A stretch of DNA of 64,000 nucleotides from Multivorans sp965232105 (GTDB lineage Bacteria; Acidobacteriota; Thermoanaerobaculia; Multivoradales; Multivoraceae). Of the stretch, positions 34,601-43,500 are shown in pieces. The notes under the pieces are model-generated. The model had not been told where the DNA came from. It ran no database searches and saw only the letters and a list, made by a program, of their open reading frames with translations. The position numbers were made by a program, and so were the translations under genes. The number at the start of each line of letters is the position of its first letter. The first letter of the stretch is position 1. The DNA is taken from contig OZ246956.1 of assembly GCA_965232105.1 (NCBI GenBank), positions 3,348,001-3,412,000 on the forward strand. The letters are read 5' to 3'.

Positions 34601-35371
34601 CTTGTAGTCCGAGCCCCAGTCGACCCGCTGATGCTGCCACAGCACATCGGTGTGCCAGGTGTTCGTGCCCGACTTGACGATCACATTGGTCGAGGAGCCG
34701 ATGTAGCGGCCGTACTCCGCGGAGGAACCCCCGGCCTCCATCGATACCTCGGTTAGGGCGGTGGTCGGCAGAAACACGCGGCTGCCGCCGAACTTGGCGA
34801 ACGTCGTGTCGACACCGTCCACGTATACGCCCTGGTCGGCAAAGTGCGTGCCGTTGACCGAGGGGCGCGTCTGCTGGATGTCGTCGTTCCGCGCGTCGGA
34901 GGTGACGCCGGGCATCGCGTTGATCACACCGTAGTAGGTGCGCGTCGTGCCGGCCGTCTGCTCGCCGATCTCGGACGTCACGGTGCTGCCCGCGGTGACG
35001 TTGAACTTGTCGACCATGGGCGTCTCACCCGTGACCCGGATCTCACCGCCTTCGACCGCCGCCTGCAGCGTCAGGTCGACCGACTTCCGGTCACCGGCCG
35101 CGGCGCGGAACTCGGCATTGGCTGTGCCCAGCCCTTGCAGTTCCGCCTGCAGCGTGTAGGCATCGGGGACGACACCCACGAAGCGGTAGTTGCCGTTGTC
35201 GTCCGTGATCGTGAACTTGTCGCCACGCTCACTGGACAGGGTGATGCTGACGCCGGGCAGCGGTGAGCCGCCGGGATCAACGATCGTGCCGCTGATGGTT
35301 GCAGTCTCCGGCGCATCGGCGAAAAGGCCGACCGGAACCAGCAGCACCAAGGCCACTGCGAGTCGCTTCAT
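31697..35371 (-). CDS. TonB-dependent receptor with carboxypeptidase-regulatory-like domain (receptor 2)
   Basis: This 1224-residue outer-membrane receptor is paralogous to its three neighbours. The signal peptide MKRLAVALVLLVPVGLFADA is followed by the regulatory-like beta domain (ATISGTIVDPGGSPLPGVSI), a TonB-box-like IRVTGETPMVDKFNVTAG, the plug, and the barrel ending in KFRF. Shared extracellular-loop blocks include VDTTFAKFGGSRVFLPTTAL, SSAEYGRYIGSSTNVIVKSG and QDSMFSNFQLDHLGRNIGITG. AGGAGGAGC precedes the ATG. No SusD partner is present, so it is SusC-like only in size and N-terminal domain. The ligand is unknown. Promoter, dyad and terminator follow the common plan of the group. Confidence 0.92.
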   Translation of the reverse strand: MKRLAVALVLLVPVGLFADAPETATISGTIVDPGGSPLPGVSITLSSERGDKFTITDDNGNYRFVGVVPDAYTLQAELQGLGTANAEFRAAAGDRKSVDLTLQAAVEGGEIRVTGETPMVDKFNVTAGSTVTSEIGEQTAGTTRTYYGVINAMPGVTSDARNDDIQQTRPSVNGTHFADQGVYVDGVDTTFAKFGGSRVFLPTTALTEVSMEAGGSSAEYGRYIGSSTNVIVKSGTNTWHTDVLWQHQRVDWGSDYKDQLSLTERQNKPYPADWFKRCHGDERDAGRGEIPSGTDVSEVFNTNRQACLPGSDEWAGASNGHEISVGGPIRRDKFWFFLGWSEFDDAFNERLLGGDPYDVSLFNDARILKLNMQSSAAHSFAASTMDTPAYRNYFNDQSSDYWTPTPHENDSVLSTINWNWAISNNWFLEAKVAQQETQENKFLACYGKLEQENPEVLTPNGVPLLEWLSQDNFPNAPARLVETCLQAKSLDRGPLAGHSPTNTSGGDSSYPLRFPFDPSQGIFYPGNNYNIYRDNENLSAWHNGWILSDGFGFNAFPREQANVGLTQFVGANHELKYGMDYQDTKWEGENARVPLMDGWAFDATNPWGFLNAGEDVLDSCSVFRNAGTNPDNPTAAWDGFRTNRGRGCYFVDYNSTLLTCEGLAGDGMPHRPTQITHEGGEVVRTPGTCVGRGTGDTEVRDVGFYIRDRFTIGDHWVINLGVRTENQEAWNDVRRQVVDDTYIDPRINISYDIKGDGALLLNATYGHYHAMLNQAWISGGDVARPSMHDLWNGYEGREVFLFCDPGDVASANLLGALGFINWSCNLPQRRDTLRDGTVGQPLPGYNVSWQLAQPGLMWDAVQAGIIDYDIQTYYKEEMIVGLEWQFSPNWALDVKYIDWQLQDSMFSNFQLDHLGRNIGITGNYHNLAEIVTAFDDAREAAWVAAGNEPGTRNPSSVLNREALAQADPAKNGYRGLQIQLNRRFNDGWAIYNNLAWSETDTTGAGVWWNNTQGDYLEGVHLVLDETHIEQCQTGMETPDRRTGRLPLYPEDCAQRLDEWLGYPVSMINARGANGVNDRTWIYNSFGFKTWRLGNQDLTLGGHLTFQTGTPWARSGGASYVKDPTDPNNANTDTRPGTAQGGVGFRFHPFGAEGRRTSDEYTINLTGAWGFPLGYRDVRGEFRVEVLNATDQQRRRSWDGGGYVYPVRRYFQRPRQMRASIKFRF

Positions 35372-35413
35372 TTAGCTCCTCCTCGGATCAAGTTGTACGA
35401 AAGACGGAACAGG

Positions 35414-35441
35414 ATTACACGATGAAGCGTCCTGATGTCAA
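35414..35441 (-). promoter_or_regulatory. Promoter of receptor 2
   Basis: On the minus strand TTGACA (35441-35436), a 16-bp spacer and TGTAAT (35419-35414) precede the gene. The boxes match the consensus at 6 of 6 and 5 of 6 bases, with the same spacing as for receptor 1. Confidence 0.65.
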
Positions 35442-35476
35442 GAAGGGCGCGCTGCAGTCCCACGGTGTAAGGAGGA

Positions 35477-35490
35477 TCCGGGATTCTGGA
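35477..35490. promoter_or_regulatory. 14-bp dyad upstream of receptor 2 promoter
   Basis: TCCGGGATTCTGGA differs at one base from the element at 30567-30580. It lies exactly the same 35 bases upstream of the -35 box. Confidence 0.5.
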
Positions 35491-35637
35491 TCCGGCGGAG
35501 GGTTGTCGGCGTTCTCAGGGACTTCGGCGAGTGGAGGACCGGTTCCGGTCTCGCCGGGGCCGGCGGGGCCGTGCGCCCGCTCCAGCGTCGACGGAGCCTG
35601 TGCCGGGGGACAGGCAGGCGGGCCGCGGGGCCTGGAC

Positions 35638-35847
35638 GGCGTTTGGCCCGACATCCTCGAGCGGTCGGGGCCGGGCGCCACGCTCCGCGAGTCGTCGGCC
35701 CGGTGGGCCGGCGCCAGCAAGGCGCCTCTGGTGGTGATGATCGACGAGATAGACGCGCTGGTGGGTGACTCGCTGCTGTCGGTACTCAGGCAACTTCGCG
35801 CCGGCAATCCGGACCGGCCGGAGCGTTTTCCACAGAGCGCCATCTGA
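35638..35847 (+). pseudogene. Remnant of an AAA-like ATPase gene
   Basis: Within a 547-base stretch without intact genes (35372-35918), this frame encodes a fragment with the Walker-B region of a common bacterial ATP-binding protein family: APLVVMIDEIDALVGDSLLSV, then RQLRAGNPDRPERFPQS. It ends at a TGA right after the FPQS that normally leads into VILCGVRDVRDYR. No Walker A, sensor or start can be found on either side, so both ends are lost. It is most likely debris of a horizontally moving gene. The rest of the stretch holds the receptor 2 promoter and dyad and nothing else recognised. Confidence 0.6.
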
Positions 35848-35918
35848 CGAGGGGGCAGACGCGGCTGGCGAGCCCGGCGTGGCAGACGGCGCGCCGGTCA
35901 TTCCGGAGGAGGCGCTTC

Positions 35919-36455
35919 CTACAGCTGAGCGAGCTGCAAGGCGATGCCGATGATGCCGCCCAGCATGGGGACCATGAGGGCGAACATGCCGCCGAGAATC
36001 CACTTGACCATGCGGAGCTCGCCTCGGAGGCCGTCGATCTGACCCTGCATGCCCGTGATCCGACCTTCGATGCCTGTGATTTGACCCTGCATGCCCGCCA
36101 GTTGGGCGGCGATCTCCTGCCGGAAGCTCTCAAAGCGATCCCTGATCTCTTGGCGAAGAGCTTCCATTGCCCGTTCAATGCTCTCGATGCGGGCCGCGTT
36201 CCTCGCCACGGTGACCTTGAGTTGGCTCAGATCCTCCTTGACCTCGGCGACGTCCTGCTTCAGCTCCGTACGGACTTTGGCGATGTCCTGCGTCAGGACG
36301 CGCTCCGTCTTGGCAAGGTCCTCCTTCGTCGCGAGCCTCTCTTCCATCCCGGCGATCAACTCGGTCATTGCCTCCAGGTCTTCCGCCTTGAAACCGGCCT
36401 TCTTGAGCTTGCGTCTCGTCTCCTGGACACGCGATTCTACGGCACGGCCTTGCAT
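35919..36455 (-). CDS. Coiled-coil protein with C-terminal membrane helix (DUF1640-like)
   Basis: This 178-residue protein begins MQGRAVESRVQETRRKLKKAGFKAEDLEAMTELI. A long coiled coil follows (KTERVLTQDIAKVRTELKQD to about residue 150), then one hydrophobic helix (WILGGMFALMVPMLGGIIGIAL) and a short tail. The layout (Kx3G-x-AEDLEA head, 'ATKEDL' motif, coiled coil, tail helix) resembles bacterial DUF1640/CCDC90 proteins, often of phage or toxin-like neighbourhoods and of unknown role. ATG at 36455 has AAAGGA about 8 bases upstream; a longer frame to 36539 lacks a better start. Near the tail three heptads (GMQGQID, GIEGRIT, GMQGQIT) are encoded by a 21-bp tandem repeat. It lies between receptors 2 and 3. 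Confidence 0.75.
   Translation of the reverse strand: MQGRAVESRVQETRRKLKKAGFKAEDLEAMTELIAGMEERLATKEDLAKTERVLTQDIAKVRTELKQDVAEVKEDLSQLKVTVARNAARIESIERAMEALRQEIRDRFESFRQEIAAQLAGMQGQITGIEGRITGMQGQIDGLRGELRMVKWILGGMFALMVPMLGGIIGIALQLAQL
36037..36099 (-). repeat. Three 21-bp tandem repeats encoding coiled-coil heptads
   Basis: Units at 36037-36057, 36058-36078 and 36079-36099 share GAYCYTKCATGCCYG-like cores. They translate to seven-residue units G-M/I-Q/E-G-Q/R-I-T/D, so copy number changes would keep the coiled-coil phase. Confidence 0.65.
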
Positions 36456-36630
36456 TGCCACGTCCTTTCGTCGTTGGTCAGCCCTGGTGGGCCCTCTTGG
36501 TGCGCCGCCGGTATGACCGGAGCGTGAGAGTGCCCTCAACCGACTTAGACGGATTCCGTGTCCGCAAATGCGCGCGAAGAGTCGGCTCGTGAGGAACGGA
36601 GCCGAATCCCCACGGAGGTCCCGACAAGGA

Positions 36631-36664
36631 AAAAGGGGAGAGAGCCGTAGCCCTCTCCCCCTTT
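36631..36664 (-). terminator. Hairpin downstream of receptor 3 (bidirectional)
   Basis: GGGGAGAG (36635-36642) pairs with CTCTCCCC (36653-36660), with an inner GC pair and loop CGTA. On the minus strand TTTTTCC follows and on the plus strand CTTT follows, so it may stop transcription both ways. A near-identical structure follows receptor 4. Confidence 0.7.
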
Positions 36665-36717
36665 GTGATCCTGCGAGCGCCAGGCCTCAGGGCCCGGCGA
36701 TCTTTGCGGTCCGGCTC

Positions 36718-39700
36718 CTAGAAGCGGAACCTCAGCGAGGCCCGTACCTGGCGCGGACGCTGGAAGAAGCGCCGCACCGGGTAGACCTGCCCGTCGCCGC
36801 CCCAGGAGCGTCGCCGCTGCTGGTTGGTCACGTTCAGCACGTCGACCCGGACTTCACCCCGCACGTCCCGATAGCCCATGGGGAAGCCCCAGGCGCCGTT
36901 CAGGTTCAGGGTGTACTCGTCCGAGGTGAAGCGCCCCTGCGTGCCCGGAGCATGCAGGTTGAAGCTGACGCCGTCGTTCGGCGTACCCGGCTTCGGATCG
37001 TTGGGGTCGATGTTGACGATCGACACGCCCTCGCTCCTCACCCAGGGCGTTCCGGTCTGGAAGCTCAGGTGGCCCGACAACGTCAGGTCCTGGTTGCCGA
37101 GGCGCCAGGTCTTGAAGCCGAAGGAGTTGTAGATCCAGGTCCGGTCGTAGGCCTGGTTCAGGCCGCGCCGGTTGATCATCGACACCGGATACCCCAGCCA
37201 CGGGGTAAGTGCCTGATTGCAGTCCACCGGGTAGAGCTCCGTACGACCGGTCCGGCGGTCAGGGACCTGCTGGCCGGCATCGCACAAGTCGATGATGTCC
37301 TGCGTCAGAACGGCGCTCAGGCTCTCGAGGTAGGTGGCGTTCGTGTTGTTCCACCAGGCGCCGGCGCCGGTGGTGTCGGTCTCCGACCACGAAACGTTGT
37401 TGTAGAGCGCCCAGCCGTTGGCGAACCGCCGGTTGAGCTGGATCTGCAGACCCCGGTAGCCGTTCTTTGCCGGGTCCGCGAGCGCCAGGGCCTCGTCGTT
37501 CAATCCGCGATCGATGCCCCTGGCTTCACGGGCATCCGCGGCGTTCGTGACGATCTCCGCCAGGTCGTGGTAGTTGCCGGTGATGAACGTGTTCCGGCCC
37601 TTGTGATCGAGCTGGGTGTTGGAGAACATCATGTCCTGCATCTGCCAGTCGATGTACTTCACGTCGAGCGCCCAGTTCGGGGCGAACTGCCACTCGATCC
37701 CGAGGATGAGATCCTCCCGGTAGTACGGGTCGACGCTGTGACTCCAGATCTCGCAGTCCACACCGGACGTTTCGCCGTCCCGGCAGGGTCGCACTGCGTC
37801 CCACATCAGGCCAGGTATCAGGGTGCTCCAGGCGAAGTTGTAACCCGGAATCGCGGCGCCTACCGTGCCTGCGCGCCGGGTGTCCAACCGGTCCGGGGAG
37901 GGGCAGAAGACGATCGCCTCGATCGGGTCGCAGAACAACCAGACCTCGTAGCCTTCGTAGCCGTTCCACAGGTCGTGCATGCCGCCCGACACATCGCCGC
38001 CGCCGGCGATCCAGGCCTGGTTCAGCATCGCGTGGTACTGACCCCAGTTCGCTGTGAACAGGAGCCGACCGTCGCCCTTCGCGTCGTAGGTCGCGTTGAA
38101 CCGCGGGTCGGCGTAGGTGGCGTCCACCACCTGGCGACGCACGTCGTTCCAGCCCTCCTGGATCTCGGTGCGCACGCCGACGTTGAAGGTCCAGTGGTCG
38201 CCGACGGTGAACCGGTCCCTCAGGTAGAACGCGGTGTCCTTCACCTCGGCGTCGCCGGTGCCGCGGCCGAGGCAGTTGCCCTCGTCGAAGTCCGTGCGGT
38301 GGATTTCGCCGTTGACACTGGTGATCTCGATCGGCGTGAGTTCCTGGCCGACCGGACCCAGGCAGCTCAGCTTGGGCGAGTTGTAGTCGACGTAGGTGCA
38401 GCCGCGGCCGCGGGTCGTGAGGCCCGACCAGTGGGGATTGTCCGGGCCCGTGCCGGCATTGCGGGTCAGGGAGCAACTGTCGTCGCCCAGACTGCCGGCG
38501 CCGCCGTACCCGAACGGGTTGAAAGAGTCGTAACCCCAGCCGTTCATGAAGGAGGAACGGGCGTTCTCGCCCTCCCACTTCGTGTCCTGGTAGTCGATGC
38601 CGTACTTCAACTCGTGATTCGCGCCGACGAACTGGGTCAGACCGACGTTCGCCTGGTCGCGCGGGAATCCGTTGAAGCCGAAGCCGTCCGAGAGGATCCA
38701 GCCGTTGTGCCAAGCGCCGAGGTTCTCACCGTCGACGTACACGTTGTAGTTGTTGCCCGGCCAGAAGAAGCCCTGGCTCGGGTCGAACGGGAAGCGGAGG
38801 CCGAAGTTCGTGTCGCCGCCCGAGGTGTTCAACTCGGTGTGGCCCGCTTCCGGACCGCGGTCGAGCGCCTTCGCCTGCAGACAGGTGGTCACCATCTCGG
38901 CCGGAACCTCCGGCAGGTGGTTCAGACCAAGCCAGTCGAGAATCGGAATGCCGTCCGCGCTCAGGACCTCCGGGTTCTCCTGCGCCAGCGTGTTTCTGCA
39001 ACCCAGGTACTTGTTCTCCTGCGTTTCCTGCTGGGCGACCTTCATTTCGAGGAACCAGTTGGACGAGATCGCCCAGTTCCAGTTCAGAGTGGCCAGTGTG
39101 CTGTCGTTCTCGTGCGGTGTCGGCGTCCAGTAGTCGAACGACTGGGGATTGAAGTAGTTCCGGAACGTCGGCGTCTCGATCGTCGACCCGTTGAACGAAT
39201 GCGCAGCGCTCGACTGCAGGTTCAGCTTCAGGATCCGCGTGTCGTCGAACAGGCTGATGTCGTACGGGTCGCCGCCGACCAGCCGCTCCGCGTAGGCGTC
39301 GTCGAATTCGCTGTAGCCGGCGTAGAACCAGAACTTGTCCCGCTTGATCGGACCGCCGAGAGAGACCTCGTAGCCATCGCTGGCGCCGGCCCATTCGGAG
39401 CCGTCGGGACGGCAGGGATCGAGTTGTCGTGAACCGTCGGTGCCGCCCGGAATCAGGCCGCGGCCTTCATCGCGCTCGTCGCCGTGGCAGCGCTTGAACC
39501 AGTCCGCCGGGTAGGGCTTGTTCGTCCGCTCGGTGAGCGAGGGCTGGTCCTTGTAGTCCGCGCCCCAGTCGATCCGCTGGTGGTTCCAGAGGGTGTCGGC
39601 GTGCCAGCGGTTGGTGCCGGACTTGACGATCACGTTGGTCGCGGAACCGACGTAGCGACCGTACTCGGCGGAGGAACCGCCGGCTTCCATCGAAACCTCG

Positions 39701-40320
39701 GTCAGGGCCGTGGTCGGCACGCGGACGCGACTGCCACCGAACTTGGCGAAGGTCGTGTCGACGCCGTCGATGAACACGCCCTGGTCAGCAAAGTGGGCGC
39801 CGTTGACGGCGGGCCGGGTCTGCTGAATGTCGTCGTTCTCCGCGTCGGCGGTGACGCCGGGGAGGGCGTTGATGATGCCGTAGTAGGTGCGGGTCGTGCC
39901 GCCGATCTGCTCGCCGATCTCGCCAGAGACGGTGGCGCCGGCGGAGACGTTGAACTTGTCGACCATGGGCGTCTCACCGGTGACGGTGACCTCGCCCTCG
40001 ATCGCGGCCTGAAGGGTGACGTTGAGGTCTTTCCGGTCGCCGGCGACGGCATGCACCTCGGCGCGGGCTTCGCCCAGGCCTTCGAGCGTGGCAGTCAACG
40101 TGTAGTCGCCTGGAACCACGCCGACGAAACGGTAGTTGCCGTTCTCGTCGGTGACGCCGAACTTGTCGCCGCGCTCGCCACTCAGGGTGACGCTCACGCC
40201 GGGCAGCGGAGAGCCGCCGGGGTCTACTACTTGGCCGCTGATCGTCGCGGTTTCCGGCGCGTCTGCGAACAGGCAGACGGGCAGCAGAACCAGCAATGCG
40301 GCCAGGAACAGTCGCTTCAT
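36718..40320 (-). CDS. TonB-dependent receptor with carboxypeptidase-regulatory-like domain (receptor 3)
   Basis: This 1200-residue outer-membrane receptor is almost a twin of the one at 40516-44118. Parts in order are the signal peptide (MKRLFLAALLVLLPVCLFADA), the regulatory-like domain (ATISGQVVDPGGSPLPGVSV), a TonB-box-like EVTVTGETPMVDKFNVSAG, the plug (NALPGVTADAENDDIQQTRPAVNG), and the barrel ending in RFRF. CAGGAGGAGC precedes the ATG, and a longer frame to 40425 is not needed. Compared with receptors 1 and 2, loop lengths and cysteine placement differ (for example CRDGETSGVDCEIW), which suggests a different ligand. The first 300 residues differ from receptor 4 at only a few positions. 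Differences are more frequent in the barrel. Confidence 0.92.
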   Translation of the reverse strand: MKRLFLAALLVLLPVCLFADAPETATISGQVVDPGGSPLPGVSVTLSGERGDKFGVTDENGNYRFVGVVPGDYTLTATLEGLGEARAEVHAVAGDRKDLNVTLQAAIEGEVTVTGETPMVDKFNVSAGATVSGEIGEQIGGTTRTYYGIINALPGVTADAENDDIQQTRPAVNGAHFADQGVFIDGVDTTFAKFGGSRVRVPTTALTEVSMEAGGSSAEYGRYVGSATNVIVKSGTNRWHADTLWNHQRIDWGADYKDQPSLTERTNKPYPADWFKRCHGDERDEGRGLIPGGTDGSRQLDPCRPDGSEWAGASDGYEVSLGGPIKRDKFWFYAGYSEFDDAYAERLVGGDPYDISLFDDTRILKLNLQSSAAHSFNGSTIETPTFRNYFNPQSFDYWTPTPHENDSTLATLNWNWAISSNWFLEMKVAQQETQENKYLGCRNTLAQENPEVLSADGIPILDWLGLNHLPEVPAEMVTTCLQAKALDRGPEAGHTELNTSGGDTNFGLRFPFDPSQGFFWPGNNYNVYVDGENLGAWHNGWILSDGFGFNGFPRDQANVGLTQFVGANHELKYGIDYQDTKWEGENARSSFMNGWGYDSFNPFGYGGAGSLGDDSCSLTRNAGTGPDNPHWSGLTTRGRGCTYVDYNSPKLSCLGPVGQELTPIEITSVNGEIHRTDFDEGNCLGRGTGDAEVKDTAFYLRDRFTVGDHWTFNVGVRTEIQEGWNDVRRQVVDATYADPRFNATYDAKGDGRLLFTANWGQYHAMLNQAWIAGGGDVSGGMHDLWNGYEGYEVWLFCDPIEAIVFCPSPDRLDTRRAGTVGAAIPGYNFAWSTLIPGLMWDAVRPCRDGETSGVDCEIWSHSVDPYYREDLILGIEWQFAPNWALDVKYIDWQMQDMMFSNTQLDHKGRNTFITGNYHDLAEIVTNAADAREARGIDRGLNDEALALADPAKNGYRGLQIQLNRRFANGWALYNNVSWSETDTTGAGAWWNNTNATYLESLSAVLTQDIIDLCDAGQQVPDRRTGRTELYPVDCNQALTPWLGYPVSMINRRGLNQAYDRTWIYNSFGFKTWRLGNQDLTLSGHLSFQTGTPWVRSEGVSIVNIDPNDPKPGTPNDGVSFNLHAPGTQGRFTSDEYTLNLNGAWGFPMGYRDVRGEVRVDVLNVTNQQRRRSWGGDGQVYPVRRFFQRPRQVRASLRFRF

Positions 40321-40363
40321 GAGCTCCTCCTGCGAATCATGTTGTAGGGAAAGCGGAAGCGAC

Positions 40364-40391
40364 AATTTAGCGAGCGCGAGCCGAATGTCAA
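40364..40391 (-). promoter_or_regulatory. Promoter of receptor 3
   Basis: TTGACA (40391-40386), a 16-bp spacer and TAAATT (40369-40364) lie on the minus strand. The -10 box is weaker (4 of 6). The upstream dyad is absent, because the receptor 4 terminator occupies that place. Confidence 0.5.
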
Positions 40392-40430
40392 GTGTGCCCG
40401 GGAAGAGCGGCGGGGGCCGCGCCAACAGGA

Positions 40431-40463
40431 AAAGGGGAGAGAACCGAAGCCCTCTCCCCCTTT
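40431..40463 (-). terminator. Hairpin downstream of receptor 4 (bidirectional)
   Basis: GGGGAGAG (40434-40441) pairs with CTCTCCCC (40452-40459). T-rich tracts lie on both sides (TTTTT on the plus strand; TTTTCC on the minus strand). It is homologous to 36631-36664 and marks the 3' limit of the duplicated unit. Confidence 0.72.
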
Positions 40464-40515
40464 TTGATCCTGCGATCGCCAGGCTCAGAGCCCGGCGATC
40501 TGTATTGTCCGGCTC

Positions 40516-43500
40516 CTAGAAGCGGAACCTCAGCGAGGCGCGCACCTGGCGCGGACGCTGGAAGAAGCGCCGCACCGGGTAGACCTGCCCGTCGCCGCCC
40601 CAGGAGCGTCGCCGCTGCTGGTTGGTCACGTTCAGCACGTCGACCCGGACTTCACCCCGCACGTCCCGGTAGCCCATGGGGAAGCCCCAGGCGCCGTTCA
40701 GGTTCAGGGTGTACTCGTCCGAGGTGAAGCGCCCCTGCGTGCCCGGCGCATGCAGGTTGAAGCCGACACCGTCGTTCGGCGTGCCGGGCTTCGGATCGTT
40801 GGGGTCGACGTTGACGATCGACACGCCCTCGCTCCGCACCCACGGTGTTCCGGTCTGGAAGCTCAGGTGACCTGACAACGTCAGATCCTGATTGCCGAGG
40901 CGCCAGGTCTTGAAGCCGAACGAGTTGTAGATCCAGGTCCGGTCGTAGGCCTGGTTCAAGCCGCGCCGATTGATCATCGACACGGGGTAACCGATCCACG
41001 GCGCGAGCGCCTGATTGCAGTCCATCGGGAAGAGCTCCGTTCGACCGGTTCGCCGGTCAGGGACCTGCTGGCCGGCGTCGCACAGGTCGATGAACTCCTG
41101 GGTCATTACCGCGCTCAGGTTCTCCAGGTAGCTGCTGTTCGTGTTGTTCCACCAGGCGCCGGCGCCGGTGGTGTCGGTTTCCGACCACGAAACGTTGTTG
41201 TAGAGCGCCCAGCCGTTGGCGAACCGCCGGTTGAGCTGGACCTGCAGACCCCGGTAGCCGTTCTTCGCCGGGTCGGCGAGTGCCAGTGCCTCATCGTTGA
41301 GTTGCCGGTCGATCCCCCTGGCCTCCCGGGCGTCAGCCGAGTTGGTGACGATCTCCGCAAGGTCGTGGTAGTTGCCGGTGATGAAGATGTTCCGGCCCTT
41401 GTGGTCGAGCTGGGTGTTGGAGAACATCATGTCCTGCATCTGCCAGTCGATGTACTTCACGTCGAGCGCCCAGTTGGGAGCGAACTGCCATTCGACTCCC
41501 AGGATCAGATCGTCCCGGTAATACGGGTCGATGCTGTGGTCCCAAATGGCGCAGTCCACGCCGGACGCCTCTCCGTCACGGCAGGGGCGCACGGCGTCCC
41601 ACATCAGACCCGGCACCAGGGTGCTCCAGGCGAAGTTGTAGCCCGGAATCGGGGCGCCGACGGTGCCGGCACGCCGCGTGTCCAGGCGGTCCGGCGAGGG
41701 ACAGAAGACGATGGCCTCGATCGGGTCGCAGAACAACCAGACCTCATAGCCCTCGTAGCCGTTCCACTGGTCGTGCATGCCGCCGGCAGTGTCGCCGCCG
41801 CCGGAGATCCAGGCCTGGTTCAGCATCGCGTGGTACTGACCCCAGTTCGCGGTGAACAGCAGCCGGCCGTCGCCCTTCACGTCGTAGGTCGCGTTGAAGC
41901 GCGGGTCCGCGTACGTGGAGTCCACAACCTTCCGGCGCACGTCGTTCCAGCTCTCCTGGATTTCGGCGCGCACGCCGACGTTGAAGGTCCAGTGGTCGCC
42001 GACGGTGAACCGGTCCCTCAGGTAGAAGGCCGTGTCCTTCACTTCGGCATCGCCGGTGCCGCGGCCGATGCAATTGCCTTCGTCGAAGTCCGTGCGGTGG
42101 ACCTCGCCGTTGACCGTCGTGATTTCAACCGGCGTGAGTTCCGCGCCGATCGGGCCCAGACAGCTCAGCTTGGGCGAGTTGTAGTCGACGTAGGTGCAGC
42201 CGCGGCCGCGGGTCGTGAGGCCCGACCAGTGAGGATTGTCGGGGCCCGTGCCGGCATTGCGGGTCAGGGAGCAACTGTCGTCGCCCAGGCCGCCCGCGCC
42301 GCCGTACCCGAACGGGTTGTAGGAGTCGTAGCCCCAGCCGTTCATGAACGACGTACGGGCGTTCTCGCCCTCCCACTTCGTGTCCTGGTAGTCGAGGCCG
42401 TACTTCAGTTCATGGTTCGCGCCGACGAACTGGGTCAGGCCGACGTTCGCCTGGTCACGAGGGAAGCCGTTGAAGCCGAAGCCGTCCGAGAGGATCCAGC
42501 CGTTGTGCCAGGCGCCGAGGTTCTCACCGTCGACGTACACGTTGTAGTTGTTGCCCGGCCAGAAGAAGCCCTGCTCGGGGTCGAACGGGAAGCGGAGACC
42601 GAAGTTCGCGTCGCCGCCCGAGGTGTTCAGCTCGCTGTGGCCCGCTTCCGGACCGCGATCGAGCGCCTTCGCCTGCAGGCACGTCGTGACCATCTCGGCC
42701 GGAACGTCCGGCAGGTGGCTAAGGCCGAGCCAGTCGAGGATCGGCATGCCGTCGACGTTCAGGACGCCCGGGTTCTCCTGCGCCAGCGTGTTGTGGCAGC
42801 CCAGGAACTTGTTCTCCTGCGTTTCCTGCTGGGCGACCTTCATTTCGAGGAACCAGTTGGACGAGATCGCCCAGTTCCAGTTCAGGGTCGCCAGGGTGCT
42901 GTCGTTCTCATGCGGCGTCGGCGTCCAGTAGTCGAATGACTGCGGATTGAAGTAGTTCCGGAACGTCGGCGTCTCGATCGTCGACCCGTTGAACGAATGC
43001 GCAGCGCTCGACTGCAGGTTCAGCTTCAGAATCCGCGTGTCGTCGAACAGGCTGATGTCGTACGGGTCGCCGCCGACCAGCCGTTCCGCGTAGGCGTCGT
43101 CGAACTCGCTGTAACCGGCGTAGAACCAGAACTTGTCCCGCTTGATCGGACCACCGAGCGAGACCTCGAAGCCGTCGCTGGCGCCGGCCCACTCGGAGCC
43201 GCCGGGCCGGCAGGCCTCGAGTTGTCGTGAACCGTCGGTGCCGCCCGGAATCAGGCCGCGGCCTTCATCGCGCTCGTCGCCGTGGCAGCGCTTGAACCAG
43301 TCCGCCGGGTAGGGCTTGTTCGTCCGCTCGGTGAGCGAGGGCTGGTCCTTGTAGTCGGCGCCCCAGTCGATCCGCTGGTGGTTCCAAAGGGTGTCGGCGT
43401 GCCAGCGGTTGGTGCCGGACTTGACGATCACGTTGGTCGCAGAGCCGACGTAGCGGCCGTACTCGGCGGAGGAACCGCCGGCTTCCATCGAGACCTCGGT

